Assembly (NCBI GenBank): GCA_903865465.1
Contig: CAIPJU010000821.1
Location: 1 to 9,577 of the forward strand
Source of the DNA: an uncultured Bacteroidota bacterium
Lineage (GTDB): Bacteria > Bacteroidota > Bacteroidia > Bacteroidales > VadinHA17
Reading direction: 5' to 3'
DNA: 9,577 bases
The notes below the pieces were generated by a model. It saw only the letters and a program-made list of their open reading frames with translations. It did not search any database and was not told where the DNA came from. The first letter of the stretch is position 1; each line of letters opens with the position of its first letter. This document shows positions 1 to 7,182 of this stretch, piece by piece. Position numbers and translations under genes: made by a program.

Positions 1-103
1 ACAGTTTCATCTTATTCCTATTTTTGACCCTAAGTTAAAAATATCAGGGTAAAGTACTTTATCTACTTATCAAAGTATTGAACTTGTTATCAACAGTTTA
101 AAT

Positions 104-274
104 TTAGAGACAGACACTAATTATACCATCATGATTTAGATCAACTCCAAGTTGAATCAGAGAATTTAAAAAATTATTATCAGGGATGTCAATGCCGGTC
201 TCTACCTTCTTGTTGCAATAGCTCAATAGAACTAAAGCCATAAAAAGCATTAATATTTTCAGGATTGTTTTCAT
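104..274 (-). pseudogene. Truncated leucine-rich-repeat surface lipoprotein (56-aa remnant)
   Basis: An ATG at 274 opens a 56-codon frame ending in TAA at 104-106. It starts with a typical lipoprotein signal peptide: MKTILK, then a hydrophobic stretch, then the lipobox-like LLSYC with Cys20 as the likely lipidated residue. After a short KK spacer comes IPDNNFLNSLIQLGVD (residues 30-45) and then DLNHDGIIS (45-53). From memory, this matches the first unit of Bacteroidota surface leucine-rich-repeat proteins, which read IPDxNFLNxLIxxGVDxNxDGxIS followed by a Glu-rich segment and many repeats. Here the frame ends three residues after the DxNxDG loop, so the repeats and the expected loop Glu at position 12 are missing (Leu56 instead). 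No continuation was found in other frames down to position 1. It lies 102 bases downstream of the kinase on the same strand and has no clear promoter or Shine-Dalgarno. It is most likely a truncated gene; a genuine 56-aa lipopeptide is the alternative. Confidence 0.55.
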
Positions 275-376
275 GATCAATAAGTTAAGTTGCGATATTA
301 ATATGCAATTTAAGCCTATTTCAAGACAAAGTCAATACCTGCAGATTATCAATATTTATCCGGAAAAAATATTAAG

Positions 377-1525
377 TCAATTATGCGGAAATATTCTGTT
401 TAACTCAATAGTAAAAATTGTCCCCTCTTTTTCATTACTTACAAAGCTTACTCTTCCCTTCAAATAGTTTTCAGTCAGTAGTTTTATACTGTATGTGCCA
501 ATTCCCCTGTTATGGCCCCTGGTACTGAAAGATCTCTGGAACAACTGCATCTGAACATCCACCGGGATAAGCCCTTTATTTCTAATCCAAAGCTTCACTT
601 TATCTCCTTCTTCCTTTACTCCAACTTCAACATATCCATTTTTATCTGTTGCCTCCAGGGCATTCTTGATAAGATTTATGATAACTCTCCGTATTAAAAT
701 TCTGTCTGTTTCAAAATCAATATTAACAGAGATATTATCGAGGATAACCTTCTTATTTTGCCCGACCTCATGAGATCTGATTTTGCTGATGGTAGACTCA
801 AGCAATTCCATTGAATTAATAGTTTCAATTTTTATCTGCAAATCTCCTGCCTCAGCCGCACGGATCTGTCTGTGTATCATTATTTCCTCAAGAATATCCC
901 TGCTTGCCTCCTCCGAAAGGCTTATCAGTTCAGGTGTCTCTTCAGGTGTTGTCCCATCCTTTAAAATTGTCAGTAAACCGTTAAGACCTCCCGCGCTGTT
1001 TAGCAGATCATGGAAGAATATTCCTTCGAGGGCATTTCTTCTCTTTTCATCACTAATATCCTGAACGGTAAAGATATAATAAGTATTTTCTCCCAAAATA
1101 ATCGGTGCGGAGGTGATTTTCAAGTCCAGGCTTTTAAGCTTCTCATCAACAATTGTTGAAATACGGGACTCCCTGGTCGATTTCGAGCCGATAACCTGAC
1201 TTTCCATAATAGCATTTACTGCACCACAATAAGAGCAGGCTAAAGAGGTTCCACAGCCTGAAGATCCCTCGCGGGAATGGATGCATGATACAACTTCCCC
1301 TGGTCTCTTACCCAAAATAGGTTCCACTGTTTTTAAACCGAGCAGGGCAAGAAACTCATTATTTGCATAGATAATCTGACGGTTCTTGTCGATTACAGCG
1401 TTCATCCCTCCCATCGCTCCGAAGATTTCGTTAAAAAGCTTTTCTGAACTGACAAGTTCATTCTCCTTTAGAATTTCTTCGTGGGTAGATCTTAGCGCCG
1501 GAGCAAAATGAGTATTTTCTTCCAT
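377..1525 (-). CDS. Soluble PAS-domain sensor histidine kinase with a Cys/His cluster
   Basis: This 382-residue protein should autophosphorylate on His and pass the phosphate to an unidentified response regulator. It has no signal peptide or membrane segment, so it is expected in the cytoplasm. Residues ~28-158 form a PAS sensor domain (AVIDKNRQIIYANNEFLALL near 43-62, ending FTVQDISDEK). Inside it is a cluster C81-I-H83, then G-C91-G-T-S, then C97-S-Y-C100-G-A-V, a possible metal, Fe-S or redox site. The DHp helix carries FFHDLLN with His172 as the likely phospho-acceptor. The ATP-binding domain has the N-box NLIKNALEA (284-292), a modified G1 box reading IRNKG (314-318), the motif LFQRSFSTRG (328-337) and G2-type GIGTYSIKLL (341-350). 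These fit a known family of short PAS kinases. In-frame stops (TAA, TAA, TGA) lie just upstream, at about 1547-1558, so ATG 1525 is well supported despite the lack of a Shine-Dalgarno. No partner regulator is in the window. Confidence 0.93.
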   Translation of the reverse strand: MEENTHFAPALRSTHEEILKENELVSSEKLFNEIFGAMGGMNAVIDKNRQIIYANNEFLALLGLKTVEPILGKRPGEVVSCIHSREGSSGCGTSLACSYCGAVNAIMESQVIGSKSTRESRISTIVDEKLKSLDLKITSAPIILGENTYYIFTVQDISDEKRRNALEGIFFHDLLNSAGGLNGLLTILKDGTTPEETPELISLSEEASRDILEEIMIHRQIRAAEAGDLQIKIETINSMELLESTISKIRSHEVGQNKKVILDNISVNIDFETDRILIRRVIINLIKNALEATDKNGYVEVGVKEEGDKVKLWIRNKGLIPVDVQMQLFQRSFSTRGHNRGIGTYSIKLLTENYLKGRVSFVSNEKEGTIFTIELNRIFPHN

Positions 1526-1560
1526 CTTGTTTCTGGTTACAATATTCTTTCATTATTATA

Positions 1561-1568
1561 CAAAGATA
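1561..1568 (-). promoter_or_regulatory. Bacteroidota-type -7 promoter element (TATCTTTG) for the PAS kinase
   Basis: On the minus strand this octamer reads TATCTTTG, a perfect match to the TAnnTTTG -7 element used by the Bacteroidota primary sigma factor. Transcription from it would start near 1553-1555, giving a leader of about 30 bases before the kinase ATG at 1525. I did not find a clear TTTG -33 element at the expected distance, so the call rests on the -7 box and its position. It lies inside a 60-codon TTG-started frame (1537-1719), which argues against that frame being a gene. Confidence 0.5.
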
Positions 1569-2054
1569 CCCCTATTATGTTCGTTTTACCTTTCATCAGA
1601 GAGATATTTCCAATCTTCATGAGGTTGGTATTAACAGGCTTAACCAAATAAGTGTGCCCTGTAAGGTTGCAGCTAAGGAAAAAATTATCGGAACCCAGGC
1701 TCTGGCCGGAGATACTCAATTTAAATTTTGTGAGCTTTTTATTTTACAGATATGCTATCATATTCTTGAATTATATACTTTTACATATTAATGGGGCATA
1801 AATCTATTTTATCACTGTTTTACGGGTATCCTGTAATTGTTTTTTCAATCTTTTTGTGTTGTGGCGGAATTCTTTACTTCTTATGTATTTAAAACTAAAT
1901 TTTGAGTAGGGTATGAATAATAAAGTTCATTACCAAAATAACCATTGAATTCAGATGATCCTGATGTTACGAAAAGTTCTTTTGCTGACATATGAGATAC
2001 GGTCAAAGATTTAAGTACGTATTAATTATACCAAAAATTAATAAATATACAGTT
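1569..2054. other. A/T-rich divergent intergenic gap with no secure gene
   Basis: This gap separates the minus-strand kinase from the plus-strand DUF3089 lipoprotein and must hold the lipoprotein's promoter, but I could not find a consensus TAnnTTTG box for it. The bases before ATG 2055 are A/T-rich with no Shine-Dalgarno. On the minus strand a 36-codon ATG frame (1881-1991, starting MSAKELFVTSGSSEF) is followed by a second open stretch in another frame. That second stretch (1804 to about 1926) has no ATG and ends in a basic segment, RHNTKRLKKQLQDTRKTVIK. The two could be scraps of one decayed gene or chance; neither is recognised. A TTG-started 60-codon frame at 1537-1719 is judged spurious. 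Confidence 0.4.
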
Positions 2055-3068
2055 ATGAACAGAAAACTCTTTACCAGCCTGGTGCCGGCGATACTTATCC
2101 CCTTTCTTATAATAACTTCAGGCGGATGCCACAAAACTGACGACAGTCAGGTTCAGATAACTGATTATTCCATTTCCGACCACTGGCTTTCAATGCCGGT
2201 CCCGCTTAAAAGCACCGATGTTTTTTATGTATATCCGACGGCATGGAAAAGGACCACCTCTGACGGTAACATTTGCACAATTGACAACGCCTCAATGCAT
2301 ACAGGTTCTATTTCGGCATATGCCCGTCAGGCTACACTGTTCGACACTACGGCCAATGTATTTGCCCCTTTCTACAGGCAAGCCGATGCGAATTATGTTC
2401 TGAGCCTACCTGAAAAGGAGAGATGGGATTTTATTTCCGGAATCCCTTCACGTGATGTAATTGCAGCTTTTGACTATTACATAAATCATCTGAATAATGG
2501 CAGACCATTCATCCTGGCAGGTCATTCACAGGGGGCAAATATTCTCCTCTTCATTCTTTCGGAATATATGAGCCAGCATCCTGAAGTTTATAGCAGAATG
2601 GTTGCCGCCTATGTCATAGGTTATCCTGTAACCCAGGATTTTCTGACTGCGAATCCTCATCTTAAGTTTGCAAGCGGACCCGACGATACAGGAGTAATAA
2701 TATCCTATAATACCCAGGCGCCCGATGTAGCTGCCGGGGCCAATCCGGTTGTTTCAGATATTGTCGGCCTGGTAATTAATCCTGTGAGCTGGACCAGGGA
2801 TGAGACAACTGCACCGTCATCAATGAGCCTTGGATCACTTATGCCTGATGCCAGCCTGAGATTTCATAAAGTCCATAATTACGCCGATGCAACTATCGAT
2901 CTGAAGAATGGAGTGTTACTTTGCAGCACGGCCAATGAAAACGCACTACTTCCACTTACTGCTGTATTCGGCAAGGGAGTTTATCATAGCTTCGATTACC
3001 CTTTTTATTATTATGACCTCCAGGCCAATGCCATTAACAGGATAAAGAAATTCCAGGCAGCGAGGTAA
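2055..3068 (+). CDS. DUF3089-family alpha/beta-hydrolase lipoprotein
   Basis: This is a predicted exported serine hydrolase of unknown substrate. The reading frame is open from an ATG at 1992, but the ATG at 2055 is chosen because it gives a proper signal peptide: MNRK, a hydrophobic run (residues 5-21) and SGGC with Cys25 as the likely lipid anchor. The lipobox is not canonical, because Ser rather than Leu is at -3. In the 337-residue protein, DVFYVYPTAW (55-64), NVFAPFYRQ (101-109) and AFDYYINHLNNGRPFILAGHSQG (138-160) are hallmarks of DUF3089. Ser158 in the GHSQG elbow is the likely nucleophile. His311 in YHSFDYPFYYYDL (310-322) is a good candidate for the catalytic His; I cannot assign the acid with certainty. 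The length is normal for the family and the gene is intact. It is followed by a possible terminator at 3071-3118 and a gap of 174 bases before the peptidase gene, so co-transcription with it is uncertain. Confidence 0.87.
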   Translation: MNRKLFTSLVPAILIPFLIITSGGCHKTDDSQVQITDYSISDHWLSMPVPLKSTDVFYVYPTAWKRTTSDGNICTIDNASMHTGSISAYARQATLFDTTANVFAPFYRQADANYVLSLPEKERWDFISGIPSRDVIAAFDYYINHLNNGRPFILAGHSQGANILLFILSEYMSQHPEVYSRMVAAYVIGYPVTQDFLTANPHLKFASGPDDTGVIISYNTQAPDVAAGANPVVSDIVGLVINPVSWTRDETTAPSSMSLGSLMPDASLRFHKVHNYADATIDLKNGVLLCSTANENALLPLTAVFGKGVYHSFDYPFYYYDLQANAINRIKKFQAAR

Positions 3069-3070
3069 AA

Positions 3071-3118
3071 GATCAGTGGCTTCCGATCAGGCCAAAGAAA
3101 ATACTGATCCTTTTACTT
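3071..3118 (+). terminator. Possible intrinsic terminator after the DUF3089 gene
   Basis: GATCAGT at 3071-3077 pairs perfectly with ACTGATC at 3103-3109. A second GATCAG copy at 3085-3090 can pair with CTGATC (3104-3109) over a 13-base loop. The right arm is followed by CTTTTACTTT, a broken T-tract. The stems are short and only moderately G/C-rich, so termination may be weak. The hairpin begins two bases after the stop codon of the lipoprotein gene. Confidence 0.35.
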
Positions 3119-3135
3119 TACAGTGAATGGTCTAC

Positions 3136-3152
3136 GCTTTTTCGAAAAAAGC
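3136..3152. repeat. Perfect 7-bp inverted repeat in the gap before the peptidase gene
   Basis: GCTTTTT (3136-3142) and AAAAAGC (3146-3152) form a perfect 7-bp stem around a 3-base loop. It could be a small hairpin or a protein-binding site. No T-tract follows, so it is not a standard terminator for the plus strand. Just downstream, TTTG (3173-3176) and TATAAATA (3197-3204), 20 bases apart, are a weak promoter candidate for the peptidase gene: the -33 part fits, but the second box lacks the usual TTTG. Confidence 0.3.
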
Positions 3153-3242
3153 TATAAGCTGTCTGAGCGAAATTTGCCCCTGCAAAGATCGTCTCCTATA
3201 AATAGAATATTTTAGTAAATTAGTAGTTCAAAACCATAAACC

Positions 3243-6200
3243 ATGAACTACAATATTCTTTCACCGTCCGTATCAAATAAGCTAATCGGTATGCGATTAC
3301 GATTACTGATTATACTTTTTGCACTGTCCGTCACAGCTGTTTCAGCACAGGGGACAAGGCTTTTGCGGCAGCCATCTGTTAATGATACGCATATTGCTTT
3401 TGAATACGGGGGCGATATCTGGGTTTCGTCTATTGACGGTTCTCATCTGCTTCGAATCACAAGCACCCAGTCGGTTGAAAAAAATCCTTTTATCTCGCCC
3501 GACGGCAAGACAATTGCCTTTACATCGAACAGGTCGGGTTCCGATTGCATATACGTGGTTCCGATTGAAGGAGGAACACCAAAACGCCTTACCTGGCACC
3601 CTTCCGGAGCAACTACCAGGGGATGGACAAACGACGGGAGCCAGGTACTTTTCTCCTCATCAAGGGATTTTTCTCCCGCATCGGCTGAGCGCCTTTGGCT
3701 GGCCCCTGTAAAAGGAGGACCATCAACCCTGCTGACAGCACAATGGGGCACGAATGCATCCTTTTCTTCCGATGGAAACAAAATAATCCTTGAGAGAGTC
3801 AACCGCTGGGATGTTGAGTGGCGGATGTACCGGGGCGGGCAAAACACTCCTCTCACTATACTGAACCTAAAAGATCAGTCGGAAGAATTAATACCAAATG
3901 AAAGAACTATCGATATACATCCCGTATGGATCGGCAGCAATATTTACTTCCTTTCTGACCGCGACAATATATCGAATATATGGTCATATTCAACTGAAAC
4001 AAAAGAGCTTAAACAGATCACTCATTACACCGGATCTGACATAAAATGGTTGTCGGGTAAAAATAATCTTGCCTTTGAAAGGAATGGATACCTGTTTCTC
4101 CTCGATCCGGCTACTGCTGAAGTAAAGCAGCTTGACATAAATATCTCGGGCGATTTCCCATGGGCGGAAAATAAATGGGAGAATACCTCCGAGATGATAA
4201 GCTCGGCATCATTATCACCTACAGGCAAGAGGGCAATCATGGAAGCAAGAGGTGAAATTTTTACAATTCCTGTTGAGCAGGGCGATCCCAGAAATATAAC
4301 GAAAAGTTCCGGTACCGCCGATCGTGCTCCGTTATGGTCGCCAAAGGGTGACAAAGTTGCCTGGTTCTCCGATAAGGGGCACAAAGGCTATGAACTGCTT
4401 ATTGCGGACCAGGATGGATTGTCGGAACCAGGGGAGCTCTCCATAGGTGAATCTAAAATGGCATGGGAACCAGTATGGTCCCCCGACGGGAAATATATTG
4501 CCTTCGATGATGATGATGTCCGGGTAAGGATTCTTAACATTGAAACAGGTGAAATTAAAACTATAGATACAGGGGCAAATAATCTCGAAAGAGGATCGAT
4601 GGGCCTCACATGGTCGCCCGATTCAAAGTGGCTGGCTTATTCAAAAGGAGCTTCTAACAACTTCAGAAGGATAATACTCTGGTCGCAACAGGATAACAGC
4701 CTGCATCCTGTTACAAACTTATTTGCTGATTCATTTTCTCCAGCCTGGGATCTCGACGGGAAACATCTCTATTTTCTCGCAAGCACCGATGTGGCTCTGG
4801 GATCGGGATGGGCAAACACCAGTGCAATGAACGCCCATGCAGAATACGCCTGCTATGTTATCAACCTGAAAAAAGATGACCCCTCTCCTTTCAAACTGCG
4901 CAGCGATGAAGAAATACCAGAAGTAAAAAAAGAGGCCTCAAAAGAGACTCCAAAGGATTCTAAAAAGAAAACAGAAAAAGCAAAACCTGCATCTGCCGAC
5001 TCCGTGTTAACGGTTAATATCGATTTTGAGAATATCGATCGAAGAACAATGCCGCTCCCAATCCCGGTGAGAAATTATGTTGCCCTGATAAGAGGAACAA
5101 AAGGAACACTTTTTATTGCTGAAAATATCCCTAACAAACCCGGTGCTACACTTCAGAAATTTGTCCTCGAGGAGAGGGAAATGAAAGAGTTCATGAGTGG
5201 TGCCGGAAATGTTTCTGCTTCACCCGACGGTAAAAAACTGCTTTTAAAGGTTGGCAAAGAGTGGAAAGTAGTGGATACCTCAAAACCGGGCGATGCCGGT
5301 AAAACACTGAATGTTAATCTTCAGATGAATCTTAACAGGGAAGAAGAATGGTCGCAGATCTTCGATGAGACGTGGAGATACGAGCGCGACTACTTCTACG
5401 ATCCTAATATGCACGGACGCAACTGGCAGGAGGTTTACGAACGCTATTCCCCGCTTATTCCGTTTGTTAAACACAGGAGCGATCTTAACTACGTGCTTGA
5501 CCAGGTTAACGGAGAACTTTCAGTAGGACACAGTTTTGTCTTCGGAGGTAATTTCCCGGAAGTGGACAAACCTAATGTCGGATTGTTGGGAGCCGACCTT
5601 GTTGCTCAAAACAGTTGCTGGAAAATAAATAGGATATATACAACAGAAAGCTGGAACCCTGAACTGACCAGTCCCCTCGATCAGCCTGGTGTGAAAATAC
5701 AGGAAGGAAATTATATTACAGCTATAAATGGCAAAGTACTCACCGCTGCCGATGATCCGTTCATGTTTCTTCAGGGGACACTCGATCAGCAAACTGTTTT
5801 GAGCATTAACAGCGCTCCTAAGCCTGAAGGGTCGTGGAAAGAGACAGTAAAGCCAATACGGAGCGAGAGTGCACTCCGTCAGAGAGCATGGGTAGAGGAT
5901 AACAGACGACTGGTCGACAGCCTTTCACACGGACAGCTGGCATACATCTGGGTACCCAATACAGGCTCACAGGGTCTGGTGTCGTTCAATCGCTATTTCT
6001 TTGCCCAGCAGGATAAGAAAGGTGCAATTATTGATGAACGTTTTAACGGCGGGGGCTTACTCGATGATTATATGGTGGACCTGATGAAAAGAACCCTGAG
6101 GGCTGCATGGACAAATGAAGTACCTGAGGGGAAACCAGGGGTATTGCCTGCCGGGGTCCTTGGACCCAAAGTGCTGCTGATAAATGAGATGTCAGGGTCG

Positions 6201-6548
6201 GGAGGAGACTTTTTTCCATGGGTATTCCGACAGCAGAAAGTTGGTCAGCTGATAGGAACAACAACCTGGGGAGGACTCGTAAAATCATCAGTTCATTACA
6301 GCCTTATCGACGGCGGGGCAGTAACTGCACCTGATAATGCAATCTTTGACCCCATAAATCATAAATGGATTGCCGAAAACATGGGAGTTCCACCCGATAT
6401 AGAAGTGAGGCAGGATGCCAAAGCACTAAACGAGGGACGCGATCCCCAACTGGAGAAAGCAGTTGAGGAACTCATGAAACTGATACCAAAAGAGGAAACT
6501 GTAATTAAAGCACCTCCATTCTCAACACCGGCAGCGAAGAAGCAGTGA
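3243..6548 (+). CDS. Secreted tricorn-like S41 family peptidase
   Basis: This 1101-residue exported serine peptidase probably trims peptides in the periplasm. A signal peptide ends near VSA-Q36. ATG 3243 is the first start; Met17 (3291) begins an equally good signal peptide (MRLRLLIILFALSV). The first propeller (~37-300) has repeats such as SPDGKTIAFTSNRSG (85-99). The second (~315-545) has SPTGK, SPKGDKVAWFSDKG, SPDGKYIAF and SPDSKWLAYSKG. A Lys/Glu-rich linker (555-585) follows, then a further SPDGKK blade-like segment (~660), the tricorn C1 region with WRYERDYFYDPNMHG (711-725), a PDZ-like region (~765-860, GVKIQEGNYITAINGK) and the S41 core. Key residues by homology to archaeal tricorn are His763 in SVGHS, Ser986 in SGSGGD (nucleophile) and Glu1045 in ENMGVPPD. 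DERFNGGG (931-938) is a further core motif. The residue before His763 is Gly, where Thermoplasma tricorn has catalytic Ser745. Length and domain order are normal for bacterial tricorn homologues. The substrate is unknown. Confidence 0.93.
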   Translation: MNYNILSPSVSNKLIGMRLRLLIILFALSVTAVSAQGTRLLRQPSVNDTHIAFEYGGDIWVSSIDGSHLLRITSTQSVEKNPFISPDGKTIAFTSNRSGSDCIYVVPIEGGTPKRLTWHPSGATTRGWTNDGSQVLFSSSRDFSPASAERLWLAPVKGGPSTLLTAQWGTNASFSSDGNKIILERVNRWDVEWRMYRGGQNTPLTILNLKDQSEELIPNERTIDIHPVWIGSNIYFLSDRDNISNIWSYSTETKELKQITHYTGSDIKWLSGKNNLAFERNGYLFLLDPATAEVKQLDINISGDFPWAENKWENTSEMISSASLSPTGKRAIMEARGEIFTIPVEQGDPRNITKSSGTADRAPLWSPKGDKVAWFSDKGHKGYELLIADQDGLSEPGELSIGESKMAWEPVWSPDGKYIAFDDDDVRVRILNIETGEIKTIDTGANNLERGSMGLTWSPDSKWLAYSKGASNNFRRIILWSQQDNSLHPVTNLFADSFSPAWDLDGKHLYFLASTDVALGSGWANTSAMNAHAEYACYVINLKKDDPSPFKLRSDEEIPEVKKEASKETPKDSKKKTEKAKPASADSVLTVNIDFENIDRRTMPLPIPVRNYVALIRGTKGTLFIAENIPNKPGATLQKFVLEEREMKEFMSGAGNVSASPDGKKLLLKVGKEWKVVDTSKPGDAGKTLNVNLQMNLNREEEWSQIFDETWRYERDYFYDPNMHGRNWQEVYERYSPLIPFVKHRSDLNYVLDQVNGELSVGHSFVFGGNFPEVDKPNVGLLGADLVAQNSCWKINRIYTTESWNPELTSPLDQPGVKIQEGNYITAINGKVLTAADDPFMFLQGTLDQQTVLSINSAPKPEGSWKETVKPIRSESALRQRAWVEDNRRLVDSLSHGQLAYIWVPNTGSQGLVSFNRYFFAQQDKKGAIIDERFNGGGLLDDYMVDLMKRTLRAAWTNEVPEGKPGVLPAGVLGPKVLLINEMSGSGGDFFPWVFRQQKVGQLIGTTTWGGLVKSSVHYSLIDGGAVTAPDNAIFDPINHKWIAENMGVPPDIEVRQDAKALNEGRDPQLEKAVEELMKLIPKEETVIKAPPFSTPAAKKQ

Positions 6549-6931
6549 TTTGGTTGATCAACTTATGCTATTATCATTCAATTAAGTGGGATAGTCAGCC
6601 TGATCAGAGAATTGGTGTATATATGGAAAACTCACCTACCAGTCATTTCTTTATTAATACGCGGATAAGCTATTCGTACATTTTGAGTAATTACAGTTAT
6701 AAAGCTGTTAATGACGTTTTTAACCATGTTATTGTTGGCGAACAGGAGTCTTCGATAGCATACCAACTAATCTCAATTCCTGGAATTTAAGAAGGATGTA
6801 AATGGGCCAAAATTAGTGCTTAATTCAAATCTTTATCGACTTACTTGACTCAGGTTCATTAATATCGTAACTTGCATAAGCTAACTTAACTCTGATGTTT
6901 TAGTTACATCAATTAACTAAAGACCAATCAA
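6549..6931. other. A/T-rich gap downstream of the peptidase gene
   Basis: No gene is secure here. A perfect 10-bp palindrome GTTGATCAAC lies at 6553-6562, just after the peptidase stop, but it has no T-tract. A plus-strand frame opens with a GTG at 6545, overlapping the stop as GTGA, and runs for 81 codons to 6790. An internal ATG at 6623 would give 55 codons. It shows no signal peptide, domain or recognisable similarity, and its codons are A/T-rich, so it is left as an unsupported frame. The minus strand has only short open stretches. Confidence 0.35.
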
Positions 6932-7154
6932 ATGAGAACATATTGTCTGACCATACTGATTGGAGTATTACAGTTAATGCGGGCAATAGCGATACAGGCA
7001 CAAACATACAAACTCAAATAAACCAGGTTGAGCTATGAAACTGGTTTCCGGGAAAACCGGATAAATTCCGGGAATCTCCAGGTATGTGATTGTAAAAGCC
7101 GGTGTCCATGACCACAACCGGAAGGATCAAGCTAAATTTAACCGGCTGGTATAA
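6932..7154 (+). pseudogene. Decayed gene for a small secreted protein
   Basis: ATG 6932 starts a 29-codon frame, MRTYCLTILIGVLQL to AQTYKLK, ending in TAA at 7019-7021. It reads as a signal peptide with a likely cleavage before or after Gln in IQAQT, then almost immediately a stop. Coding-like sequence appears to go on in other frames: NQVEL in the next frame (about 7021-7035), then MKLVSGKTG from 7035 up to a TAA at 7062. After that the same frame reads IPGISRYVIVKAGVHDHNRK on to a TAA at 7152. Joined, QAQ..KL-NQVEL-MK resembles my recollection of the N-terminus of small Bacteroidota exported proteins (KLNQVELMKQFxGxWK, DUF1579-like). Two frameshifts and an in-frame stop would be needed, so the gene is judged dead. 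The family match is from memory and only the first ~40 residues support it. A chance signal-like ORF is the alternative. Confidence 0.4.
7020..7074. repeat. Cluster of short inverted and direct repeats
   Basis: AAACCAG (7020-7026) and CTGGTTT (7041-7047) form a perfect 7-bp inverted repeat. GGTTT (7043-7047) can instead pair with AAACC (7054-7058). The nonamer TTCCGGGAA occurs twice, at 7046-7054 and 7066-7074, with CCGG at 7057-7060 between them. The cluster lies between the convergent ends of the peptidase and kinase units and could fold in RNA from either strand, but no T-tract supports a terminator. It lies inside the decayed gene. Confidence 0.35.
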
Positions 7155-7182
7155 GATTGTTGTGCTGATTTTTGGTATTATA

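Noticed and set aside
50..61. 12-bp palindrome TAAAGTACTTTA, with ACCCT/AGGGT arms at 27-50
   Set aside because: Short A/T-rich symmetry with no T-tract in a suitable place and no nearby start site that it clearly serves.
351..373. AATATTT/AAATATT inverted repeat after the kinase stop
   Set aside because: The stem is entirely A/T with no T-tract, so it is too weak to call a terminator.
273..467. 64-codon plus-strand frame at the left
   Set aside because: It overlaps the kinase 3' end and starts opposite the lipoprotein start; it shows no features of its own.
1537..1719. 60-codon minus-strand frame just upstream of the PAS kinase
   Set aside because: It needs a TTG start, has no domain or signal peptide, and the likely kinase promoter lies inside it.
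3342..6288. Several antisense frames of 64-137 codons within the peptidase gene
   Set aside because: They lie opposite a clear, full-length gene with intact domains and have no independent support.
6545..6790. 81-codon plus-strand frame overlapping the peptidase stop as GTGA
   Set aside because: The overlap looks like translational coupling, but it needs a GTG start, shows no recognisable domain or signal and has A/T-rich codons; judged more likely chance, though not excluded.
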